Part shown: positions 1-6,449 of the stretch, piece by piece | Layout: each line of letters starts with the position of its first letter | Position numbering within the stretch: the first letter of the stretch is position 1 | Source: Nocardioides houyundeii | GTDB taxonomy: Bacteria > Actinomycetota > Actinomycetes > Propionibacteriales > Nocardioidaceae | Length of the DNA: 64,000 nucleotides | Direction: 5' to 3' | Assembly (NCBI RefSeq): GCF_002865585.1 | Contig: NZ_CP025581.1 | Coordinates: 1,674,001 to 1,738,000, forward strand | Notes under the pieces: generated by a model | Told to the model about the DNA's origin: nothing | The model's database searches: none | The model's input: the letters and a program-made list of their open reading frames with translations, nothing else | Position numbers and translations under genes: made by a program

Positions 1-115
1 GCAGGGGCCTCCGGGCTGGACAAGGGCGTCCCGCGGGCTTCGCCCCAGTACGGGCGCCTGGTCTGGCCGCGCATTCGATCGCGGCGGTCGGCGACGACTG
101 GGGACGGTGCTGCGC

Positions 116-991
116 CTAGGTGGGCTCGCTCCAAGCTGTCTCGGCAGCGCACCTCGTCGAAGACACTCGGGAGGTTCGATCGAGGGCAGCGCGAGCGGTG
201 GAGGAGAGGTTGTTGGTCATCCTGTAGGTGACTCCTTGATTCGTGCGCTTGCGGCCTTCGCCTAGGTAGGTCTTCAGGACGGCGTCGAAGACGCGAGGGC
301 CTGGCTCTGCGATCTCGCGACCATCGGGGAGGGTTTCGCCGGAGTCGTACCGGCGCCAGAGCGTCTTGACGGCCTCGGTGTGCAGGTCGGCGAGCCGGTA
401 GGCGCCGGGTGCAGGCGGGTTCTCGGCGTCGAGCCAGCCGTCCAGCCAGAGTCGGGTCGAGGCTTCTTGATCGGCGCGGGAGTGCGCGCGGCGATCGCTC
501 AAGATCTCGGCGTTGCTCTTCGCCGGACCACGGGGTGGGCGCGGAGCCGCTTCGGCGATGCGGCTCTCTGGGGCGTTCGGGAGCCCTTCTCTGTAGGCCC
601 GAAGGACGTCGAGGAGGTAGGCCTCGAACCGCAGCGACGGCACCGAAGCGGCGCGGCTCAGGTCTCGGTAAGCGTCCAGGGCGTCCCGGCGATCGGGCAG
701 GCCGCGGAACGCAATTCTCAGCGGTTCGGCGAGCCCGGGTAGGTCAATCGGTAGCGGGTCTTCGTTCAAGCCGTCAGGGCGCGTCAAGAGGGCCCTGCCG
801 CGACGGAAAGCCTCGACGCCGGGGAGGCTCACGAGATGGGCGACGTCGCGAGGGGCGGGCAGTTCAACCGCTACGCGCGTGCCGTCGTCGTCGAGGAAGA
901 ACGCCGACGTCCGGGCCAGCCGGTCCCGGTCGCGGCGGCGGCGTAGGCGCAGCGCTGCCAGGGCGTCGAGATCAAGTTGCGGTGCGGTCAT
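116..991 (-). CDS. Hypothetical protein of the integrated element
   Basis: A 291-residue protein I do not recognise. It starts Met-Thr-Ala-Pro and has an Arg-rich N-terminal helix (about residues 16-25), a central charged alpha-helical part, a Pro/Ala/Arg-rich linker near residue 150 and a helical C-terminal third. It has no signal peptide and no membrane segment. Its ATG overlaps the stop of the small upstream frame in an ATGA arrangement, which suggests translational coupling and supports this start. The Ser/Thr-rich last 30 residues look less constrained than the rest. Role unknown; a DNA-binding or replication-related function would be a guess. Confidence 0.6.
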   Translation of the reverse strand: MTAPQLDLDALAALRLRRRRDRDRLARTSAFFLDDDGTRVAVELPAPRDVAHLVSLPGVEAFRRGRALLTRPDGLNEDPLPIDLPGLAEPLRIAFRGLPDRRDALDAYRDLSRAASVPSLRFEAYLLDVLRAYREGLPNAPESRIAEAAPRPPRGPAKSNAEILSDRRAHSRADQEASTRLWLDGWLDAENPPAPGAYRLADLHTEAVKTLWRRYDSGETLPDGREIAEPGPRVFDAVLKTYLGEGRKRTNQGVTYRMTNNLSSTARAALDRTSRVSSTRCAAETAWSEPT

Positions 992-1218
992 GGGTCGTCC
1001 TTAGGGGGTTGATTGGCGGGGCGGCGCGGGTCGACCGCCCGGGGTCGAGCGCCATCAGGGGAAGGGAAGAGGGAATCGAGGCGCTCGTGTTCGCCCGGGA
1101 GATCCGGGGAGCACGTGCCCTCTTCGCCGTGCCGCTTCTCGGGACGAGCCCGAGGAGGCTTCTCGCGTGCGTTGAGCCGCACGCGGCGGCGCTCGTGGGC
1201 GCAGTGCAACCGAGGCAA
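988..1218 (-). CDS. Small hypothetical protein (possible)
   Basis: A 76-codon frame starting at TTG, lying between the Cys-rich gene upstream and the 291-residue gene downstream, whose ATG its stop overlaps by four bases. The product is Arg/Pro-rich with two cysteines and several histidines in the first 40 residues. Position and coupling argue for translation; the weak start codon, absence of a clear ribosome binding site and high GC (which opens frames by chance) argue against. No family recognised. Confidence 0.3.
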   Translation of the reverse strand: MPRLHCAHERRRVRLNAREKPPRARPEKRHGEEGTCSPDLPGEHERLDSLFPSPDGARPRAVDPRRPANQPPKDDP

Positions 1219-1236
1219 GGCGCTGGACTCGGGCGC

Positions 1237-1434
1237 TCAGTCCTCGGCGGGAGCCAGCGCGGCACCGAGCGACGTCAGGAGCGCAGCCGATGTCCGGGCC
1301 TCGGCCAGGAGCGCTGCCTCACGGAGGGCGGCGCGCTCGCGGAAGGCGCGCTGGCGGCAGGCATTGGAACAGGTGCGCGCGGGGCGCATCGAGGTGAACG
1401 AGCGCGCGCAGACCTCACAAATCGAGTACCGCAC
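1237..1434 (-). CDS. Small Cys-rich zinc-finger-like protein
   Basis: A 65-residue protein with CX2C at residues 6-9 and CX3C at residues 22-26, followed by a strongly helical Arg/Ala/Glu stretch. This spacing is that of the small treble-clef or zinc-ribbon proteins common in actinobacterial phages and integrative elements. The GTG start is preceded by AAGGAGG six bases upstream, one of the best ribosome binding sites in the window, which makes this start convincing. It probably begins an operon with the two downstream minus-strand frames. Zinc binding is inferred from the cysteines; the biological role is unknown. Confidence 0.6.
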   Translation of the reverse strand: MRYSICEVCARSFTSMRPARTCSNACRQRAFRERAALREAALLAEARTSAALLTSLGAALAPAED

Positions 1435-1475
1435 GGCGGCCTCCTTCCGGTGTTACGTGATGAGAACAGGTCGAG

Positions 1476-1546
1476 AAAAACGCCCCCGGCTCCTCGCGCC
1501 GCTTCGTCGTGCTCTACGAGCACGGAGTCAGTGAGGAACCGGGGGC
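1476..1546 (-). terminator. Nested hairpin followed by a T-run (terminator or attenuator)
   Basis: Bases 1482-1497 pair with 1531-1546 in a 16-bp stem with one mismatch. On the minus strand the stem is followed at once by five T (1480 to 1476), as in an intrinsic terminator. The loop holds a second perfect 7-bp hairpin (1508-1514 with 1518-1524). It sits about 40 bases upstream of the Cys-rich gene, so it would end or attenuate transcription coming from the inverted-repeat region. Confidence 0.6.
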
Positions 1547-1768
1547 ATTCAGGCCCCGCGTGACCGATAGGTCGAGTTGAAGAGTCCGCGCGTCGCGCGT
1601 GCCCTCTGAAGGAGAAGTCCGCCTGCCCTACGACAAGCTCTGGCGCGGTCTGCCGTGTTTCTCTCGGCAAGACGAGTCCGCCTGCGGGCTGGCGCCTTGT
1701 TCGTGTCCGCACCTTTGCGAATTGGGCGCGGAGTGGGTCTCGATGTGGGACGGCCGTCGGCGGCTCAA

Positions 1769-1902
1769 AAGGGTGACGGAAGACGACATGTGACGTTCAA
1801 AGTGTCACTTCGCCCTAGCGCTATATATGGGTGGTTCGTTCCTTCTTGCCAGAACATTAGAAGTGCGACAAGAACCGTCACTTGTCGCCTTCCGTCACCC
1901 TT
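1769..1902. repeat. 42-base imperfect inverted repeat with iterated GTGACG boxes
   Basis: Arms 1769-1810 and 1861-1902 match at 33 of 42 positions when one is reverse-complemented. Each arm has two GTGACG hexamers 17 bases apart (1773 and 1790 on plus; 1893-1898 and 1876-1881 on minus). The 50 bases between the arms contain TATATA, unusually AT-rich here. This resembles paired operators around a divergent promoter, or a replication/recombination control site. No gene occupies 1435-2036. Confidence 0.65.
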
Positions 1903-2036
1903 CGGGACCCCGGCGCTCTCGCGGCCTTCGGCCCTACCCGGCGCCCGCCCCCCTCTGCGATTGAGGTGTGATAGAGGCAGCCCTCCGGGCCGACTGGTGT
2001 GTCCCATCCGCGCGGATCGCGGCATGAGCGGACGCG

Positions 2037-2306
2037 TCAGGTCCCGGCGAGTTCACTCCATGCGGCTTCAACGGTCAGGCCGTATCCGTCCGTACCCAAC
2101 TCGGGGATGAGGGGGTCGGCTGCGCGCAGGAAGGCGCCCGCGACCAGGTCCTCGCCCCTGCTTCGCGAGGGCAAGTCGCCGGTGAAGTCCATGAATGCTA
2201 TGAGTTCACGAAGTGCAATCAGTTCGGCGCGGGACATCGTGACCGTGATGCCTTGACTATCTTCGGCTGCTTGCATCTGTAGAGCATGCCGCACGCTCAT
2301 CGGCAT
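2037..2306 (-). CDS. Small hypothetical protein between inverted repeats
   Basis: An 89-residue protein of unknown family, predicted mostly helical, with a core around residues 22-45 (Thr-Met-Ser-Arg-Ala-Glu-Leu-Ile onwards) and an acidic C-terminal half. ATG codons at 2306 and 2300 are both possible starts; both lie inside a perfect hairpin (2291-2314) and no ribosome binding site precedes them. The gene is entirely enclosed by the 27-base inverted repeat and is read in the same direction as the recombinase, downstream of it. A small regulator or excision factor would fit the position, but nothing in the sequence proves it. Confidence 0.5.
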   Translation of the reverse strand: MPMSVRHALQMQAAEDSQGITVTMSRAELIALRELIAFMDFTGDLPSRSRGEDLVAGAFLRAADPLIPELGTDGYGLTVEAAWSELAGT

Positions 2307-2314
2307 GAGCGTGC
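2291..2314. promoter_or_regulatory. Perfect hairpin or palindrome over a start codon
   Basis: GCACGCTCAT at 2291-2300 and its exact complement at 2305-2314 flank a four-base centre. On the minus strand the two possible ATG starts of the 89-residue gene lie in it. It could be an operator for a dimeric repressor or an RNA hairpin hiding the start. Confidence 0.5.
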
Positions 2315-2446
2315 GTGTCGCTGCGCGCTATCACACCTCAATCGCAGAGGGGGGCGCCCGCTCCGCCGCGCGACGTGAGTGAGGCCGACGAGAGCCCCCT
2401 GCCGGAGGACTCGGCACAGGGGCTCTCAAGAGGCGCGCAAGCGGGA

Positions 2447-3904
2447 TCATTCGAGCAGGTCAGAAAGGTCCTCGGTCTGCCCGACGAGATAGTCGACCTC
2501 AGAAGAGAGCCGGACGCGGGATGGGTCCCATGCGCCTCGCCGACGGGCCGGGAGGACGCTCACGCGAACGCCGAGCGCAGCCATGTGCTTGCGGCGCTCC
2601 CCGACCGCCCACCCGTCCCACGCGGCGCCGTAAGGGGTGCGGGTGCGCCGGGTGGTGACGCGGTCCTCGGAGGCGCCTAGGCGCTCGCGCTCGGCTGTTA
2701 GCTCGGAGATCCGCTCGAAGAGCGCCGGGAGGTCGCCGGTCGCGGTATGGGCGATCTCGGCTGTCGCCACGGCGAGCGCGGTCTCAACCTCGGCGAGGGC
2801 TTCGGAGACGGAGACCTCGACGACGCGCTCGACGATCTCTACGCCAGAGAAAGCGGTGAGGAACAGGCGCTCGGCCTCGGCGTCGACCTCGGCCGCGTCG
2901 ACGAGGACGTGAGAGCCCTCGGAGATCCCTCGACAGCCGTAAAAGGCCCGGCCTCGACGGGACCGACGGATGAGGGCCTCTCCGCATGGGCAGAAGGCGA
3001 GGCCGTGAAGCAACGGACGGGGGGCGGTGAGCCCTTCGCGCGTCGCGGACGAGCGAGCCTCGTCGAGGGCCTGGGGGGTGACAAGCGCCCGGACTGCCTC
3101 GGCGGTCTCGTCGTCAACGAGGGGCTCCCAAGCGCGGACGGGCGCACCACCCTCGTCGTGCACCGGACGCCGCTGGCGGGTGGGGTGGCCCTTCTGATCG
3201 CGGACGGACTCGGTCAGGTAGCCGGAGACGTGAAGAGCCCGCGCGATGTTAAGCACGCTTGCAGGCTTCCAGTCGCGGCCCGTCGCGGTCGGGATGCCCT
3301 CGGTGGTGAGGTTACGCGCGAGGCGATTGACCGGGACGCCGTCGAGGAGGTCGGCGAAGATCCGCCGGATGACGTCGGCCTCGGCCTCGTCGACGCGGAG
3401 CACCTTCCCGACGCCGTCCGGGGCGGGCCCGGGGCGGTAGCCGTAGGGGCGGGGGCCGCCTCCCCAGCGCCGAAGGCCACGCAGGTACGCCTTCGTCGCC
3501 TTCGCGCGCTCGCCGGTTGTCGCCGCCTCTAGTCCGGCGAAGACTTGAGTGATCTGGACGATCGCGAGACCCATCGGTGAGGTCGTGTCGTAGGGCTCGG
3601 TCGCGGAGACGATCCCGACGCCTTCGTCGAGGAGCAGGCTCATATCCACGACGTTTCGCGCGATCCGGTCGAGGCGCCAGCACAGGATCGCATCGGCGCG
3701 GCTGGAGAGGACGGCCTCGCGCGCCTCGGTGAGTCCCGGGCGGTTCAGTCGAGCCTTCGTAGCGCTCACGCTCTCGTCGGCGGCGATCCCGATGAGGTCC
3801 CAGCCGCGGGCTTCGGCAGTCCTCGTGATGATGTCGCGTTGTTTCTCGATCGACGTTGAGTCCTCGCTCGCGCGGGACAGGCGGGCGTAGCCGTAGACCC
3901 TCAT
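2447..3904 (-). CDS. Large serine recombinase (site-specific integrase)
   Basis: A 485-residue large serine recombinase. The N-terminal resolvase domain starts MRVYGYARLS, with the catalytic serine at residue 10, and contains the active-site segment RLDRIARN near residue 100. A recombinase domain follows (about 150-260), then a zinc-ribbon-like part with CPCG and YGC near 330-350, and a helical C-terminal region (about 390-440) typical of the coiled-coil arm that controls integration versus excision. The ATG at 3904 is preceded by GAGGAG at good spacing. The gene lies at the element edge, reading inward, as expected for the enzyme that integrated it into the neighbouring thiamine-binding gene. 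It would join attP and attB and, with a directionality factor, reverse this. Confidence 0.92.
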   Translation of the reverse strand: MRVYGYARLSRASEDSTSIEKQRDIITRTAEARGWDLIGIAADESVSATKARLNRPGLTEAREAVLSSRADAILCWRLDRIARNVVDMSLLLDEGVGIVSATEPYDTTSPMGLAIVQITQVFAGLEAATTGERAKATKAYLRGLRRWGGGPRPYGYRPGPAPDGVGKVLRVDEAEADVIRRIFADLLDGVPVNRLARNLTTEGIPTATGRDWKPASVLNIARALHVSGYLTESVRDQKGHPTRQRRPVHDEGGAPVRAWEPLVDDETAEAVRALVTPQALDEARSSATREGLTAPRPLLHGLAFCPCGEALIRRSRRGRAFYGCRGISEGSHVLVDAAEVDAEAERLFLTAFSGVEIVERVVEVSVSEALAEVETALAVATAEIAHTATGDLPALFERISELTAERERLGASEDRVTTRRTRTPYGAAWDGWAVGERRKHMAALGVRVSVLPARRRGAWDPSRVRLSSEVDYLVGQTEDLSDLLE

Positions 3905-3974
3905 GCTGTGTTCTCCTCGTGTCATCGTTGGACGCGAGGTAGGAGTCCGCCAGTGATCCGGAACGTGCTCAGTC

Positions 3975-4154
3975 ATGTACCCCGCTAACCATGAAGGGGA
4001 GTGGGACGAGGTGATGGCCGTGGTCAAGCAGGCGGTGTTCAAGGTCGCCGAGACCTCGCCGCGGGTCGGGCTGGTGCTCAAGGCCGACCTGCGTGCCGGC
4101 CACGACGCCGGCGAGATGGAGGCGAAGGTGCGTCGCCTGGAGCAGCATCTGTGA
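3975..4154 (+). pseudogene. 3' remnant of MTH1187-family thiamine-binding protein
   Basis: From about 3993 the frame reads EGEWDEVMAVVKQAV, the conserved second half of the small MTH1187/YqgV thiamine-binding proteins, and ends at 4154 with a normal C-terminus (about 54 of the usual 95-100 residues). The expected N-terminal half is missing; upstream sequence belongs to the element. An ATG at 3975 is in frame and could give a 59-residue hybrid protein, but it lacks the N-terminal strand needed for the fold. The intact half probably lies at the other end of the element. The next gene, yjbQ, is also linked to thiamine, so the site had been a thiamine-related pair. Confidence 0.8.
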
Positions 4155-4177
4155 GCCCCCTGGATCTGTGAGGTCCC

Positions 4178-4183
4178 TAGGGT
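4178..4183 (+). promoter_or_regulatory. Leaderless -10 box of yjbQ
   Basis: TAGGGT, seven bases before the ATG at 4191, fits the actinobacterial TANNNT -10 element with transcription starting at the start codon. Confidence 0.5.
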
Positions 4184-4190
4184 GGTCGCC

Positions 4191-4595
4191 ATGGAGACGA
4201 CCACCATCGAGTACCTGACCGGGGACTCCGAGCGCGTGCTCGACATCACCGACGACTGCGCGGCGTTCGTGGCAGGGCGCGGGGACGGGCTGCTGCACCT
4301 CTTCGTGCCGCACGCCACCGCCGGGCTGGCCATCCTGGAGACCGGCGCGGGGTCCGACGCCGACCTGCTCTCCGCCCTGCGCGAGCTGCTGCCCGCCGAC
4401 GACAGGTGGCGGCACCGGCACGGCAGCCCCGGGCACGGCCGATCGCACGTGATGCCGGCCCTGGTCCCGCCGTACGCCTCCGTCCCGGTCGCCGCCGGAC
4501 GACTGGCGCTGGGGACCTGGCAGAGCCTCTGTCTGGTCGACCTCAACGTGGACAACCCCCGGCGGCAGGTCCGGATGGACTTCCTCGCCGGATGA
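4191..4595 (+). CDS. yjbQ: YjbQ family (UPF0047) protein
   Basis: A 134-residue member of the YjbQ/UPF0047 family, some members of which have thiamine phosphate synthase activity in vitro. Conserved features are HATAGLAILETG (about 38-49) and the C-terminal core GRLALGTWQSLCLVDLN (about 103-119), with conserved histidines at about 78-88. Full length for the family. The ATG at 4191 is chosen over an in-frame GTG at 4182 because the GTG overlaps a -10 box. It follows the broken thiamine-binding gene, which may once have been co-transcribed with it; the family function in vivo is not settled. Confidence 0.88.
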   Translation: METTTIEYLTGDSERVLDITDDCAAFVAGRGDGLLHLFVPHATAGLAILETGAGSDADLLSALRELLPADDRWRHRHGSPGHGRSHVMPALVPPYASVPVAAGRLALGTWQSLCLVDLNVDNPRRQVRMDFLAG

Positions 4596-4599
4596 TGTG

Positions 4600-4623
4600 T
4601 CGAACACCTGTTCGACGTAGGAT
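4600..4623 (+). promoter_or_regulatory. LexA/SOS box and -10 of the 123-residue gene
   Basis: Bases 4600-4615 read TCGAAC-ACCT-GTTCGA, a perfect match to the actinobacterial LexA box TCGAAC-N4-GTTCGA. Two bases on, TAGGAT (4618-4623) is a -10 box six bases before the ATG at 4630. The box lies between the -35 and -10 positions, the ideal place for LexA repression. Confidence 0.9.
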
Positions 4624-4629
4624 CGGCGC

Positions 4630-5001
4630 ATGCCCACCCACGTCGCGCCGCCCGGCTGGCCCTCCGCGGTCCGCCCGCCGGACGCGCCCGACTGGGAGCG
4701 CACGGCCGTCAACTGGCTCTTCGACATCAGCCCGCCGGAGTACCGCGGACACCAGACGCTGCGACGCCACGTGGTGGTGCTGGCGCGCTTCGCGGTGCTG
4801 CACGTCGAGGCGCAGCAGGCCGCGTGCCGACGCGGTCTCAGCCAGGCGCGCGCCGACCTGCGCGACGTGACCGACCTGGACACCGTCGAGGCGGCGGTGG
4901 CCACGTGGCAGGCCGAGCAGGCCCGCCTGCTCGCCGTACGACGCGAGGTCGGGCTGGTCGAGGAGGCGCTGCGAGGCCGGCGCTTCGTGGCCCGGCTGTA
5001 G
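4630..5001 (+). CDS. Hypothetical protein with SOS-type promoter
   Basis: A 123-residue soluble protein of unknown function. The N-terminus is Pro-rich (first 20 residues); the rest is predicted helical with a DWERTAVNWLFD segment (about 21-32), an Arg/His patch at 43-47 and a long amphipathic helix from about residue 80 to the end. It has no signal peptide, membrane segment, nuclease motif or metal-binding pattern that I can see. Transcription should be induced by DNA damage, because a perfect LexA box precedes it, and the transcript should be leaderless. The spacing and intact frame argue for a functional gene. A role in repair, mutagenesis or division arrest is only an inference from the operator. 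Confidence 0.8.
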   Translation: MPTHVAPPGWPSAVRPPDAPDWERTAVNWLFDISPPEYRGHQTLRRHVVVLARFAVLHVEAQQAACRRGLSQARADLRDVTDLDTVEAAVATWQAEQARLLAVRREVGLVEEALRGRRFVARL

Positions 5002-5004
5002 GTT
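4999..5004 (+). promoter_or_regulatory. -10 box of the NUDIX gene
   Basis: TAGGTT, eight bases before the ATG at 5013 and overlapping the stop of the preceding gene; consistent with leaderless initiation. Confidence 0.4.
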
Positions 5005-5012
5005 CTGCTGCC

Positions 5013-5483
5013 ATGCAGCCCGCCAGCGATGCGCCCAGCCACCCGCCCGGCGTACGCCGGTTCGCGGGAGTGATCCTGGTCGACCCACGCGGCTGGCTGC
5101 TGCTGCAGGAACGGGACGAGCACCCGGTGATCGACCCGGACCGGTGGGGCCTGCCCGGCGGCCACGTTGAGCCCGGCGAGACCTTCGCCCAGGCGGCGCA
5201 CCGCGAGCTGGCCGAGGAGACCGGGGTCGAGGTCGCCGCCGGTGGCCTGGCTTTCTGGGGGGAGTTCCGGGTCGACCACCGTCACGCCTACGGCACCTTC
5301 GACCAGATGCAGGTCTTCGTCGCCCCGACGCTGCTGAAGGATGAGGAGATCGACTGCCGGGAGGGTCGCCGGATCGTCTTCGTCGAGCCCCGGCACGCGC
5401 TGGGCCTGGAGCTCACCTCGGCGGCGTCGGTGATCGTGCCGGCCTTCCTCTCCTCACCGGAGTACGCCAGCATGGCCCCATGA
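5013..5483 (+). CDS. NUDIX hydrolase
   Basis: A 156-residue NUDIX protein that would hydrolyse a nucleoside diphosphate linked to another moiety. The full Nudix box GX5EX7REXXEEXG is present at about residues 49-71 (GGHVEPGETF, then RELAEETG), with the Mg-binding glutamates intact. The substrate cannot be told from sequence; sanitising oxidised nucleotides or trimming a nucleotide sugar are both common. The stop overlaps the start of the next gene (ATGA), so the two are probably translated together. Confidence 0.9.
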   Translation: MQPASDAPSHPPGVRRFAGVILVDPRGWLLLQERDEHPVIDPDRWGLPGGHVEPGETFAQAAHRELAEETGVEVAAGGLAFWGEFRVDHRHAYGTFDQMQVFVAPTLLKDEEIDCREGRRIVFVEPRHALGLELTSAASVIVPAFLSSPEYASMAP

Positions 5484-6433
5484 GCCTCGCGGGCAGTCCC
5501 CTCACCGTCCACCCCGTGCCGGGGGCGGGCGCCGAGGACGTCGTCGTAGCCCCCGACGGCAGCGTCTACACCGGCACCGAGAACGGCGTCGTCTGGCGGC
5601 TGAGTCCCGACGGCACCCGGACCGACCGGGTGGCCGACACCGGCGGGCGTCCGCTGGGGCTCGAGCTCTTCGACAACGGTGACCTGCTGGTCTGCGACGC
5701 CACCCGCGGGCTGCTCGTCGTGCACCAGGACGGGGCGGTGGAGGAGCTCGTGACCAGGGTCGACGGGGTGCCCATGCGGTTCTGCAACAACGCCGCCATC
5801 GCCGCGGACGGCACGATCTGGTTCAGCGACTCCTCCCAGCTCTACGGGGTCGAGCGGTGGAAGGACGACTTCGTCCAGGACACCAGGACCGGGCGCCTCC
5901 TGCGCCGGGACCCGGACGGCTCGGTGAGCGTGGTGCTGCAGGGGCTCGCCTTCGCCAACGGGGTCGCGCTGTCGAAGGGCGAGGAGTTCGTGGCGGTCGC
6001 CGAGACCGGCGCCCGGACGGTGGTGCGCTACTGGCTCACCGGAGCGCGCAGTGGTCAGCGTGACTTCCTGTGCACCGACCTTCCCGGCTATCCCGACAAC
6101 ATCTCGCGCGGCAGCGACGGCCTGGTGTGGGTCACCATCGCCAGTCCGCGCGACGCGCTCGTGGAGCGGCTCAAGCGGGCGCCGCTCCCGCTGCGCAAGG
6201 CGGTGACCCGGATCCCCGACGCGCTGCAGCCGAAGCCCAGACGCACCATCCGGGTCCAGGCCTTCGACGACGACGGCCGGCTGGTCCACGACCTCGACCT
6301 GCAGCACCCCGGCTACCACATGGTGACCGGGGTGCGCGAGCATCAGGGGCGGGTCTGGATGGGCAGCCTGCACGAGCCGGCCGTCGCCGTCCACGACCTG
6401 GTGCTCCGGAGCACCGAACGCACAGCCGACTGA
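5480..6433 (+). CDS. SMP-30/strictosidine synthase-like beta-propeller protein
   Basis: A 317-residue protein of the SMP-30/gluconolactonase/strictosidine synthase-like superfamily, a six-bladed beta-propeller that binds a divalent metal and usually hydrolyses lactones or esters. Blade-like repeats with the pattern PDGSVYTG, DNGDLLVCD, ADGTIWFSD and FANGVALS recur through the protein; the NNAAIAADGTIWFSDSS region (about 98-114) and the PGYPDNI segment (about 201-207) match the metal-site loops. No signal peptide, so cytoplasmic. ATGA overlap with the NUDIX gene indicates an operon. Substrate unknown. Confidence 0.8.
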   Translation: MSLAGSPLTVHPVPGAGAEDVVVAPDGSVYTGTENGVVWRLSPDGTRTDRVADTGGRPLGLELFDNGDLLVCDATRGLLVVHQDGAVEELVTRVDGVPMRFCNNAAIAADGTIWFSDSSQLYGVERWKDDFVQDTRTGRLLRRDPDGSVSVVLQGLAFANGVALSKGEEFVAVAETGARTVVRYWLTGARSGQRDFLCTDLPGYPDNISRGSDGLVWVTIASPRDALVERLKRAPLPLRKAVTRIPDALQPKPRRTIRVQAFDDDGRLVHDLDLQHPGYHMVTGVREHQGRVWMGSLHEPAVAVHDLVLRSTERTAD

Positions 6434-6449
6434 GCAGACAGGGACGACC

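Larger units (their letters stand above)
1948..2354. repeat. Perfect 27-base inverted repeat flanking a small gene
   Basis: Bases 1948-1974 are the exact reverse complement of 2328-2354. The arms enclose 353 bases that hold one complete small minus-strand gene (2037-2306). The right arm is 92 bases from the end of the recombinase gene. A perfect 27-base match is far beyond chance and marks either an invertible or mobile cassette, or paired regulatory sites. Confidence 0.8.
1..3990. mobile_element. Right part of an integrated element with a large serine recombinase
   Basis: The stretch carries a large serine recombinase reading inward from its right edge, plus small minus-strand genes of unknown function and several inverted repeats, and no housekeeping genes. 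Right of the recombinase the sequence changes abruptly at about 3980-3995 into the 3' end of a thiamine-binding gene that lacks its 5' part, which marks the attachment junction. The left end is not visible, so the element extends beyond base 1. I see no conjugation, capsid or resistance genes in this part, so phage, ICE and IME remain open. Confidence 0.7.

Noticed and set aside
1-115. Left attachment site of the element
   Set aside because: No N-terminal half of the thiamine-binding gene and no sequence resembling the right junction is found here; the left end must lie outside the window.
1765-2025. Possible minus-strand gene of 86 codons across the 42-base repeat
   Set aside because: Most of it lies within inverted repeats, there is no ribosome binding site, and the composition is that of non-coding GC-rich sequence.
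4182-4190. GTG at 4182 as the yjbQ start
   Set aside because: It overlaps the -10 box and family members begin near the ATG at 4191.
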